Source of the DNA: Tetraselmis striata
Taxonomy: Eukaryota > Chlorophyta > Chlorodendrophyceae > Chlorodendrales > Chlorodendraceae
Assembly (NCBI GenBank): GCA_006384855.1
Contig: VCJN01003259.1
Location: 1-64,000, forward strand
DNA: 64,000 nt
Reading direction: 5' to 3'
Under the pieces are notes generated by a model that saw nothing but the letters and a program-made list of their open reading frames with translations, did not search any database and was not told the DNA's origin. Of the stretch, positions 53,455 to 64,000 are shown one piece after another (positions within the stretch are counted from its first letter, which is position 1; each line of letters opens with the position of its first letter). A program made the translations under genes and the position numbers.

Positions 53455-56400
53455 TTACGGGCGCGACGCATGCGATGATGGCCCTCCACCGCCACACGCT
53501 TCCGATTCCCAGGCGGCCACGACGAGCTCATCCAGGGAGTCGCACAGTTGGCTCAGCGTGGACAGCACCGCGCGCTGGGCGGTCAGGTCGGCGGCCGCCG
53601 CGCCAGAGCCGCAGAGTGCCTGCATGGAGCCCGCCAGCTTGGCGGCTTGGCTGCCTGGCGGGGCCGCGGTCTGGATGCTGCCGCAGAGCGCGGCGACGGA
53701 GGCCAGGTGGCTCGCCAGCTCCGGCGCGGCCAACGGGCTCTGCATCGCTGCGAGCCGCAGCAGCATGCGGGCAGAGGTGATGTGTGTCAGGATGAGCTCC
53801 ACTGCGTGGCCTCCACCTCCGCTGCCCCCGCCCGGCTGCCGGCCCGAGCGCAGCAGCTTGCCGGACGCGCTGGTGACTGCAGACGACGTGTCGCTGTGTG
53901 GAGCGGGCTGATATGCTGCGTTTGTCAGCATTGTCGCCTGCGCGGAGGGGCTCCTTGCTGGGCAACCGCCACGCACAGGGGAGACGCAGGAGTCGTCCTC
54001 GCTGGGCAGGTGCCGCTCGGGCGACCTCGCCAGCGGGTTGAAGTATGTAGACATGTCGGCGGCGTCTTCCGGCCGGCCCGCGGAGGCCAGCCGAGAGCGG
54101 CTCCGGAGGCCGCTGCTCCCGCTGGCGCCGCCCCGGGAGAACGGGGAGGTCTCCAAAATGCTGCCACCCGCGCCGGGAGTCGACAGCGCGGCCGGATCAT
54201 CGCCCTCGAGCGCCGCATCGACGAGGCGCAGCTGCGGCAGGTCGCCTGGCAGCGCACCGGTGCCGTTGTCGCTCGCCGGCACCGACGGGGCGTCATCGCC
54301 CGCATCGCCCTCGCCAGCAAACGCCCTGGCCAGCTTGCCGCGCTCGATGTGGGCGAGGTATGCGGCGGTCTTGGCCATGAGCGCCTGGTGCGTGTCGCGC
54401 GAGTTGCAGATGACGGTGTGGCGCACCGGCAGCTTGATGCCCAGCCCCGCCTTGACGCCCATCATTTTGGGGCGTTCCTTGGAGGCAAAGTGCAGCGCGA
54501 GGCGGTCCGGGTGGACGCTGCGCAGGTTGGCGGCCTTGACTTCCCAGACCGCCTTGGGGCTCGCCAGGTTGATGTAGACCAGCCGGGCGTCCGTGAACGC
54601 CAGCGCGCGCTCCTCCTTGACGTGCACAAAGTCGATCAGACGGTCCGCCTCGTACCGCCCACCCTTGAGCTCGCTCAGCAGCGCCTGCCATTCGTTCCGC
54701 TCCTGGCCTTGGTCGAAGAAGTTGGGCGACAGCGCGTAGTTGCGCGGGCTGCGCACGCGCTGCCGCACCGCCACCGGTGACAGGTGCACCTGCGCGCCCA
54801 CCCACAGCGGCGCAAGCTCGTTAGGGGCATCCGTGTCAGCGCTTCGCCCATATGCACACGACAGCCATAGCTTCACTGCCCGCGCCGCTCGGAGCTCGCC
54901 GCGCGATCGGCGGCGGTCCCGCGCACCTCGTCGCCCAAGGCCTTGATGCCGCCGCCGATGCCCGACACCGTCTTGGACGCAAACTCCAGCATCCCGGCCG
55001 TGGGCTTCAGCACCACGCCGGTCAGCCCGGTGGCCAAGCCCTGCACACAGCGCGCCGCGGGTGCGATCAGACGGCTGGGCGGTTGCCGTTGCTGCGGCAT
55101 GGTGGGCAGCTAGCAGACACAGCACGAACCCCCCCCCCCCCCCCCCCCCCTTGGCTCCTCCCAACCTTGAAGAAGCCCTTGATGCCGGCGGCCTCCGCGC
55201 CCCGCATGGGGTCGGTGAAGATGCCGGTGACGCCCTGGTAGATGCCGTAGCCCAGGTCCCGCGTGCCCTGCTTGATGCCGTCCGCCGCGGAGACCGGCCG
55301 CCGGTTGAAGCGCTGCACGTACTGGCGGTCCATGGAGAGCATGGCCAGCCCCTTGGACATGCCGCCCGTCACCTGGGGGCGGGTTGGGCGCGTGTTCAGT
55401 GGCCAAGCAGTGCACACGGGCGGTGCGGATGCAGCAGTGTTCGAGGCGAGAGAGCACAGGAGGGAGCGGGGCACCTGGCCGACGGTGTGGAAGATGCCGT
55501 AGGCGGAGTTTTTCAGCAGGGAGATAGTGCCGGTGGCGACGCCGCGAGCAAACTCGTCCGGCCCGTGCACGATCCCTTTGGCGGGCTCGTAGAAAAAGTC
55601 GACGACCCCCGTGCCAAGCGTGGAGATGAGGCTCACGGGCGCGCCCAGCAGCTCCACGCTGCCCAGGATCTTGTACAGCTCGCTCAGGACGTTGAACACC
55701 ATGTGGCGCATGATCTGGCACGCATCGAGCGGGGCAGGCAGGCAGGCGCAGGGCCCGCTGGTCAGGCGAAGGCAAAGGCGAATCGCATGCGGTGTGTTTG
55801 GCCTGCTTGTTGCTGCGGTGCCCCGGGTGGGGATTGCAGCGCGGCGCGGACCTGGTTCACCAGCGCCTGCGGCCGCACAAAGGCGTTCTTCAGGGCGAGC
55901 TGGTTGACGCGCAGGGAGACGTTGGTGATGGTGACGAGCTTGATGCCAAGCTGCGACACCGCGCGGAAGCGCGCCGACACCTCGTTGTGCATCACGCCGC
56001 CGCTGGGCACCACGGTCAGGTTGATCTGTTGGGGCCCGGCAACAGCGGGTCTCAGCGTTGGTGAATGGCGGACATGGCGGACTGCGGCCGGAATGCACCA
56101 AAGGGAGGCAGATACCCCGTTGGCGGCTACCCGATCCGGTCTGCAGATTGTTGTGGCTACCAGTAGCCAGCTCCAGCCATATACACATGCAGGCAGTGAT
56201 GGTCACACGCAGGCTGCATGATGGTCACGTTGGATCCCCCCCCCCCCCCCCCCCCCCCCCCCGCCCCGTAAAAAGGTCACAAGCAAGCGCATGAGACGGC
56301 CGCCGCCCCACCGCACCTTGAGCGGCTGGATGTGGAGCACCTCAAAGTACCACTTCCTGCCCGTTGTGGCGTGCGACTGCGTGGCCAGGCCCGAAAGCCG

Positions 56401-59400
56401 CGCCGCGGTGGGGCCACCCAGGCCCAGCAAGTCCCCGCGCATCCTCGACAGCGCCAGCCTGTCCGGCGCGTGCAGGTCCATGCTGCTGTAGTTGCGCACG
56501 GTCAGGCCCAGGTCCAGCGAGGGGAGGAGGTCCTCTATCGGCCGCTTCTGCAGCTGCCAGATGTCCTCCAGGGGCAAGTTGCGCGCCCAGAAGATGACGT
56601 GATCCAGCAGCTCCTCCTCCAGCACCAGGTTCATCTCCTGGGTGTTGGCACAGCGCACGGCGCCGGCTGAGGGAACAGGCGGTCTAGGGCAACTAGGCAC
56701 CGCACACAGGTGAGACCATCGGCTGTAGCCCATCGAAAAGGGACTGCCAGCAACCGCTCATTCACATCCTTGCAGCGCGAGCTGTCCAGGATGGCAACGG
56801 CTCCAGAGCACCACGATGCCGGCCCTCCGGCTTTGGGGGGGGGGGGGGGGGGCGGGGGGGTCGGCCAGACCTGCAGCAGGATGGTGAAGTACTGAAGGTA
56901 GAGCGCGGAGGGGTGCGCCAGCGAGCGCACACACGTGACCTCAAACACAGGCCGGCGCCCGGTGATGTTGTCCAGGCCGTTGTCCTCCATCGGCACCGCC
57001 CCGCCGTTGGCGCCGTCGCGGTGCCATTCCACGTGGGGCGACAGGATCACTGGCTGCTGGGAGGACAGCAGTTGGTTGTCCACCTGTGTCCCGTGCAGCG
57101 GCAGGCACGGCGATGAGCGGGACAGGTCAAGTGCCGCAGCCACTATGGAGGGGTGGCAGGTGTGCGGGGGCCGGGGGGGGGGGGGGGGGGGGGTGCCTGG
57201 AGTGTCTGAATGGCCAGGCGGACGGATTCCTCCTGGTCGGTGCGCCGAAAGTCCAAGTTGATGTCCTCCAGCAGGCAGTGTATCAGCTCGCAGGGCGGCC
57301 GGAGGGAGCTCGCCTGCGCCTGCACCAGGTTCAGCCCGATGCCTTGGAGCGACACCTGCGGCCGGGGCGCACCCGCATGCTCAGCGCCGCGACCCGCCAG
57401 CCACCCGCCAGTGGCGCAAAGGGGAGTGTGTGCACGCCCAGCGCTGGTGACCGCAGCAGGAGCCAACAACAGTTCCATTCAACATGCTGGCATGGTAACC
57501 CAGGCTAGCACGTAGCTGGCAACTATTCTGAATTGTCTGGCCGTGTTTTGCCACGCGTCTAGCGTAGGTTTTCCTATGATATTCTGCTCTTACCTGTAGC
57601 CTATTCTCCTGTTGTTGTTATTGCTGCAGATCCCTCGCAACCGTTTGTTTCGACTAAGGATCACGTCGCGTGCTAAGGATTACGATCATGCAGCATGTCT
57701 TCACCTGCTGATGATCGGTGATAAGTCGCTACTGGTACGGGTACGATTGCCTCATCGCGTTTGCAATAATCCTTATGACTCGAGCACTGGTACTATAGTA
57801 ATCCTGCAGTATCCTTCTATCCGTGTTGTACTGCTCGTACTAATAATGCGTATGTGCTAATCGTTGATGTTATGTCATTGTCATGCGTCGGTCCGCATTT
57901 CTGTTTCGATATCTATTTTCAAACAATGTACATGAACTTTTCCTGAATAAACGGGCAGTACCATGTAATTAGTGCCTGTCGAAATCAATTCGCAATACAA
58001 CTAAGCTGTATCTGTTGGATTTTTGTCCAAAAAGGTGAATTATCATCACATTTATATTCTCTTCTATTTCTCATTGCCCGAACTCCATCCTGATAGAGTA
58101 GTGAGTTGGTCCTTCCTATGCCCCCATCCCCACAACATCCCTGCAGGCACATGTCACGAGTCCCGCTACCAGCCAGTGCTGGCCCTGGACCTCTGGCAGG
58201 TGGGCGCACGAGGCATACTGGGAGCAAGCAGAGCGCAGGCAGGCGGCGTGGCGATGACACGGTGCTGTCGGACCCCAGGCTGTATGACTCACCTGCACGT
58301 TGCAAGCGCCGAGCAGGCGGAGGTACTGGTCGTCGCTGCGCAGCTGCACCCGGAGGTGCAGCTCTCCGCTGGTGGGGCGGTCCTTGCCGGTGCGCTTCTC
58401 CAGGGTGAGCCACTGGTAGTGGGGCTTGCAGTCCATGTACTCCATCACCGGGATGCGCACCTGCATGCGGCAGCACGCCGGCGCGCGTGAGGTGCGGATG
58501 CCAACGCGGCGGCGAGACAGCGCTCACCGGCGAGAGGACGCTCAGTGCGGAGGGGTGACATGTGCCCGGCATTCATTAATGGGCAGCATGGAAGGGGGGT
58601 GTGGCGATGGCATTGGTGGCTTGTTTGTGCCTGTGTGCCGGGAGAGAGAGAGGGGGCCCACCTCTCCCATGCAGACGTTGGAGGTGAACTTCTTGTGGTC
58701 CCACAGCTGCACGATGAGCATGTCTGTGGTGGCGACCTCGCTGAACGTGACCGCCTCCTGCCACACTGGGTTCAGCGTGCCCTTCTGCACCGCAGTCTGG
58801 TGGGTCTGTTGCCCCGAGTGACTCTCGCAGATGACGAGCACAAAGCAGTCCTGCCGCCATGCCACCAGTGGCCGTCAGTCGCAGCCTTCCCCATGCACAC
58901 AGCAGGCTCCGGAAGTGAGCCGCTGTGTGTGTGTGGGGGGGGGGGAGCCTGCATCGCGTGTTCTATGTGAAATGACCAACTCGGAAAATGACATGTGACT
59001 TTACGAAAGGTTCTAATGCCGGTGACACTGACATTCGATTTCACTGCTCTGTCTTGAGGATGGCGAAAGCAAGTTCAAGGCTGGCCGAATCCAAAGTCGC
59101 GGGCAATACCTTCTCCGACCGATCATTTGTGTAACGCAGCGCCTAGCGTGTCCCGTATCGGACAAGACAAGACGGCTTGCACCCAGCCGCACTCTGACGA
59201 ATATACCCACGCGAAGATTTGCTATCGGCTCTTTGCTAAAATAATCGCAATGTATTATTAAATAGTAATAATAGTAACACTTAGACATACATAAATAAAT
59301 ATTCCAATAACGGCGAGTGTCTCAATGTACACAACATGGGTGGACTCCCATTGCATTGCCTCCAGCCTGTGTCATCATCCGCATCTGCATCCCCCCCCCC

Positions 59401-62400
59401 CCCCCCCCCCCCTGTCAACGCGCAACGGTGGGGTTGGACGCGCACCAGCGAGGCGAGGCCACGCATTATTTCCGACGTGACTTGGAGGCTCCGCGCCTCG
59501 AGCACCTTGATTTCCAGCTGCCCTGCTATCTTCATCCACGGTCGGACACCGCGCTCGCGCTCCTCAGGGACAGCGCCGCCCCCTGGCCCTGGCTCGCCCT
59601 CCCCTGGGGCAACGGAGGGCGGGGCGTCCTCCTCCCGGGGCGCCCCAGCCACCGAGGCGGCCCCCAAGGCCGCCTCTCGCTCCATCCAGCTTGACGCGGC
59701 GCTGGGCGAGGGCGACAGCAGCGCCGCTGAGCGGCCCATGGTGGCCACGCTGCGCACCGTTCCTGCCAGGCTTGCGGTGTCACCGCTGTGGGGCGGTGGG
59801 CCGTTTGGGAGGGAGGCGCCCGACTCCGCAGCCGCCATGAGCGATAAGCTCCTCCGCGTCAGCCGGGCCGGTGCGTCTGCCGAGGGGCTCGCCGCCGCTG
59901 CGACCTCGTCCTCCTCCAGCGCCGTCATCTCGCTCACAAGGTCCCTCGCACTCTTTGCCCGGATCATAGCGCTTGCTGCCATCTCGCGCTCCGCCGCCCA
60001 GGGCATCGATATGCTGTACCTGCGCCCCGCCGCAACACACCGCCGGAGTGAGCCAGCCAGAAGCGCAGTAGCACACTGAGGGGAAGTCAGTGCGCCACAC
60101 CACCCCCATATCCGTAACGCGGAGAGCTGATGCAACTGGCGGCAATGGGTGACCGAGGAGGGCAGTGGGGCAGGCTGGATGGTCGGCGCTCGCCTGTCCA
60201 ACAGCAGCGCTATGATCTCCTGCTTGTCATCCAGCTCTGCCTGGCGCGCCTTGAGCTTCAGCGTGACGACATCCAGGGGGGTGATTCGCCACATGCTGGC
60301 CAGCTTGATGCGCCCAGTGACACGCTCTCTGTGCGGGCGGGCGGGCAGGGAGGGGGGGGGGGGGGGGGGTTCCCCAAGCAGCATTAAAAACCTAAGGCCC
60401 TACCATTCAGCCCTAGCGCCATAGCCACATGTAGTACACGCTTCCGCTGCTGTGTCGCAGTCTCACGTTGCTGCCGCTGCCAGTCAGGCGGGGAGGCAGC
60501 CTGGGCACCCGCAGCAGCCGTACCGTGTGCGGCGGGAGAGGTCGTAGGTGCTGATGCTGTCCAGCGAGTCCATGCTCTCCTGCAGATCTGCCAGCGGGAT
60601 CACTACCTCGCCCAGGAACAGGTCGGAGCGGAACATTTTGTTCTTGCCAAAGACGGTCACTGTCAGGTCCGACTCAATCTGCGCGTACAGGAGCAGGACA
60701 GCCGTCAGCACACGGCGCTTCGGGCAAGGAAACGGCATGCACACATGTACATTGCCTCGGCCGCCAAATGCGCCCCCCGACACACCTACCCCACAACCCT
60801 CGACGACAAGAGCAACTGCTAAACCCCCCCCCTCCCCCCCCCGCCCGCGCCCTGTCGGCTTCCGCCTCTTCCTACCTGCACGCTCTTGAAGGTGATCTCC
60901 TCGTCCCACACCGGGTTCTTGGTCTTGCTCGCCACAGAGGTGCGCTTCACCTGTCCCTGGCACTCCAACACCACGTACGAGTCCAGCTCCCCCGCCTGCG
61001 GGGCAACCCAGCCGCCACCGCTGTCAGCCAAGCCGCAGCGGGTCGCACCGCCAGTCCCTGGAAGCGACGTCGCTGGAGCGCCGCCGTCTCAGGCGCGCCC
61101 CGCTCGCTGTCGGGTGCCCCCAAGCCCACCGCACCCGGAAAAAGTTCTTCAGCTGGGCGTGGTCCTTCAGCACATCCACCACCGCATTCTTGTCGGCGGC
61201 GTCTGAATCGTCCGCATCCTCCAATACTTCCAGCAGCGCCCCACGTGTGCCGCGACCGCTGCCACTGCTGCCCCGCAGCTCCTTCAGCCGTGAGCTTTCT
61301 GGGTTCTTTTGCCTCTGGAGTTTTTTACCGCAGGGACGAGGGCGGGGAACGACTGGTCAGCGCCCTGATGCAGCCTGAGCGATCGTCGCGGTAGTGTTTT
61401 TGCAGGCGGCCTGGGGATACTGCGTGGCATTGGGGACCAGGAGGTGGCTGGGATGGCCTGCCTGCCCAGGGAGGGGGGGATCGGGGAAGGGGCAGGGGGG
61501 GGGGGGGGGGGGGGGCACCTGGGTCTTTACTATCGACGTGGAGGATCGCCGCCGCTTGCCAATGGCCACGATGTTCTCCGCGCCCAGAATGCGCACCACG
61601 AGCTCACCGCCCAGGATGGAGTCACGACCCTCCATGATGAGGTCTAGCTCGCTCGTCAGGCCGCCTCCGACTTCCCCTGCCGTACCGTCAGCTCGCTGCT
61701 CCACTCCAGCAGAGGAGCTGCGCACCAGGCCGCCATCCCGGCCGGTCCCTGGGTCCCTGCCGGCAGACAGCTCCCCGTCAAGCGGGAACAGCCCCGGCTG
61801 CGCGTCGGACGTCAAGGTCTGCCTCCTGCTGAGCCTGCTCAGGTGCGACCACCGGTCCGATGCGCTGGGGCGAGGCGCTTCCGGCCAAGCCTCTGGCCCC
61901 CGGTCTCCATCCCCGGCCGGCACGCTGGCGCTGCGAGGCATGCGCTCGCTCGCTGACGCCGGGTGGTCCCGCGCCTCCTCCAGGACAGACTTGCTGCGGC
62001 AGTGGCTGGTGTGCCGCGCCAGCCAGCCAGTGGATACCCCGCTGTTCTCCGCTGCCGAACCATCCAATGCCTGGCTGCCGCTGTCGGCGCCCGTGTAGGC
62101 TCCACTGCCTGTTGTTGCTGATGCGGTGCGCAGGCCCAGAAGGCTGGAGATGGTTTTCCGGTACCCGCCAGCGAGTCGGTGGGAGCCCGAGGCTGACAGC
62201 TCGCGGCGCAGGCTCGATGTCAGCCCTCCCTGCCACACAGCCAGCACAGGTTTTACGCGAGTCACATAGCTACGCCGGGACCACATCACGTCACGCCGCG
62301 ATGGGACTCGTCCAGCCGCTGCCCGCATGGAGAGACAAGTCATCGTTGGCGCAGGGACGCGAGATGCTCAGGAGCAAAAGGCGTGCAACGTAGACGCACG

Positions 62401-64000
62401 CCTCTGGATTCTTGTGAGACTACCGAGTGGGTGGAAGAACCGTTTTTACGGCGGTGCCTGGCCGTGTTTTGTCACCCTTCCAGCGTTTTCTTCGAATACT
62501 TTTATTCTATTTTGATATCATTCTTTTCCCATGTCATAATTGCCAGAGTTCCATCGTAATAGCCTGTTTGAATTACGTAATCTTCATGTCTAGTACACCT
62601 CATTACTACACGGCGTTTCTGTATCCTTGCTCGAGTAACATAATCCGTATACCAAACTCGCAATGTGTTCCTTACCAGTATGCTTACACATCTCTTACGC
62701 ATTTCGTTATATCGTATAAGGATTACCGGTAAACGCGGAATCGTTGTGCATCGGTCCGTATCCCTGTCATGTAATTCGTAATCGTTGCCATCAGTACGAT
62801 TAACGCCATCAAATCCCCGAGGCTGCATCGGTCCGCATCTCTGTATAGCTATCTAGTTTCAAACAATGCACACATACTTTCCCTGGATAAATGGGCAATA
62901 CAAACTGAAACACTGAAGCCAACGCTTTCCGAGATCGAATCGCAGTACAGCAGACGTATCCGTCAGTTTTCTTTCGAAATAATCCAAACTTTCAGCAAAT
63001 TTCTCTATTTATATTCCAGTCCTAATCGACTGTTGAGACAGAGAGGTGAACGGCTAAAAGACATCAAGTGTGTAGTGGTGGTCATCAGGGCTCCCCAGCT
63101 GTGATGATGCCTATGTTGGCTGGGGGCGGTGTTGTCTGTCAGGGGTAGACAGAGGGGATAATCTTCGATTCGATGCATGTCAATCACCGTAGGAACCCCG
63201 ATTCAGGACATTGCGAGCTAGTTACTTCTCCATGCACAGTGGGTTGAATTGGGTGGGAGGCACGGGCGTTTACCTCGTGGCCGTTCTGGAACCGACCGTT
63301 CAGTGACCCCGTTGGGCTGAACATCTGCTCCGAGTAGTCGTCATGCACAATCACTTCCGACTCGCCGACCACACCCAGTGACGCCTGCCTGGGGCGCCGC
63401 GGCGGGCTGGTTGAGGGCGACCACGACTCAACTCCGCTGAAGGCAACGTAGCTGGTGCTGTAAGACCGGTTGTGGCGCGTGATTGGCTCAGAATCTGCAG
63501 GGCACCGCCATGCGGAGTCAGCGGAAATCGCAGCATCTTGTGCGCCGTTGCACGTTTCGCCCCTCCGGCTGCAAGCACCCCCTGTTGCCCAGGCCCGTCC
63601 GCACCTGTGGGGGCCTCCGGTGTGGAGGGCTGTGCGGTGGGGGGCTCCACGTCTAGGGGACAATGGTGTGCCATTGCCAGCTCCAGGCTGATCCCGTGCT
63701 GCTGCTGCAGCACCGCCTGCAGCTCGTCCAGCTGCTTGTCGGCTTCCCCAATCTCGCCCTCGAGCGCCGCCAATTTGTTGGACAGCGACTGGAAGCGCTC
63801 CTCCTCCGTCTCCCGCGTGAAGTCGTCCTTGATGTCGGAGAAGTAGAGCACGCGCGTGGGGCCGTCCGCCACGACAGCAACGTACACATGCGCAAGGGGC
63901 TGCACCCAGGCACAGATGGGCAGGTCAGCCAGTCAGCCAGTCAGCCAGCCTTGTGCCCTTGTCCCCACCCCGGGTGTCCCAGTGACCCACACGCGGCCCT
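53455..64000 (-). CDS. VPS13: VPS13-type bridge lipid-transfer protein, C-terminal half (5' end beyond window)
   Basis: VPS13 proteins form a long hydrophobic channel that carries lipids between membranes at contact sites. Read on the minus strand from the right edge: HVYVAVVADGPTRVLYFSDI and a coiled coil (63.9-63.6 kb); a Ser-rich exon (62.3-61.6 kb); a split C2 domain (LVVRILGAENI, SYVVLECQGQVKRTS, KNPVWDEEITF, SDLFLGEVVIPL; 61.65-60.5 kb); a second C2 (LEIKVLEARSL, LNPVWQEAVTF, CMGEV; 59.5-58.3 kb); the IQTLQ|VDNQLLSSQQPVIL block (57.2-57.05 kb); and LEEELLDHVIFW (56.6 kb). Next comes the VPS13_C/ATG2_C-like region (YKILGSVELLGAPVSLI, VDFFYEPAKGIVHGP, GGMSKGLAMLSMD, YQGVTGIFTDP; 55.7-55.0 kb), then a PH-like domain (ADRLIDFVHVKEERALAF, WEVKAANLRSV; 54.7-54.3 kb) and a disordered tail to 53455. 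Many introns; exon limits approximate. Confidence 0.9.
57530..58085. repeat. AT-rich insertion in a VPS13 intron, copy 1
   Basis: Homologous to 62450-63010. Both start with CTGGCCGTGTTTTG-CAC and share CGGTCCGCAT-TCTGT, CTA-TTTCAAACAATG, a TGAATAAACGGGCA / TGGATAAATGGGCA block and a TTTATATTC end region. Both sit in unusually long introns of the same gene, and are AT-richer than the exons. No coding capacity. Confidence 0.8.
58960..59300. other. AT-rich stretch in another VPS13 intron
   Basis: AT-richer than flanking exons and lying in the intron between the second C2 domain's two halves. No clear match to the 57.5/62.5 kb pair and no gene seen. Confidence 0.4.
62450..63010. repeat. AT-rich insertion in a VPS13 intron, copy 2
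   Basis: Partner of 57530-58085, same orientation, strongest over the first about 25 and last about 180 bases. The central portions have diverged or been rearranged. It lies between the coiled-coil exon (63.3-63.5 kb) and the Ser-rich exon (up to about 62.34 kb). Confidence 0.8.

Overview
This looks like nuclear DNA of a green alga (Chlorophyta; inference). Genes are split by many short GT-AG introns, with a few GC-AG introns. TGTAA, the usual chlorophyte polyadenylation signal, lies downstream of at least two genes. The recognisable proteins are eukaryotic housekeeping and membrane-traffic factors. GC-rich exons alternate with AT-richer, repeat-laden intergenic DNA and long homopolymeric C or G runs. 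I see no rRNA, tRNA, CRISPR or bacterial-type operon.

Layout. 1-3080: a 371-bp satellite in about 8.3 copies with a five-unit higher-order period; each monomer holds an internal inverted duplication. 3390-4140: a TATA box and two small basic ORFs. 4845-6975: oldest remnant (copy A) of a tyrosine-recombinase (YR) mobile element. 7916-9193: six-exon RAD6/UBC2 ubiquitin-conjugating enzyme. 10.67-12.37 kb and 16.95-18.29 kb: two copies of an unidentified dispersed repeat, the first carrying a hAT-like MITE with an 8-bp target duplication. 13.7-16.3 kb: CCZ1, between those two copies. 18.6-25.2 kb: two more YR elements (B decayed, C well preserved), 84 bp apart. 27.6-28.8 kb: ankyrin-repeat protein. 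30.6-37.1 kb: multi-exon FUSC/ArAE-type membrane transporter. 37-47.7 kb: gene-poor, with short dispersed repeats, a possible tRNA-derived SINE pair, and an inverted-repeat-flanked unit carrying an XPG/EXO1 N-terminal fragment and a THAP-like finger. 47.8-50.7 kb: sphingomyelin/inositol-phosphorylceramide-synthase-like enzyme (PAP2_C). 53.5-64 kb, minus strand: C-terminal half of a VPS13-type bridge lipid-transfer protein with two C2 domains, continuing past the window end.

Most unusual system. Copy C has split direct repeats (A1 - coding - B1 A2 B2) like PAT/Kangaroo-type DIRS retroelements. It codes only for a Gag-like protein and a YR, with no room for reverse transcriptase, RNase H or methyltransferase. 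Gag, a middle segment and the YR lie in one reading frame broken by an in-frame TGA, conserved in position in all three copies, and by a TAA peculiar to copy C. No in-frame ATG precedes the YR core, so the YR may be made by stop-codon readthrough or after splicing.

Gene relationships. CCZ1 (Rab7 activation), VPS13 (lipid transfer at membrane contacts) and the PAP2_C enzyme (sphingolipid head-group transfer) all act in endomembrane and lipid biology. Their proximity is probably chance, since eukaryotic genes are rarely clustered by function.
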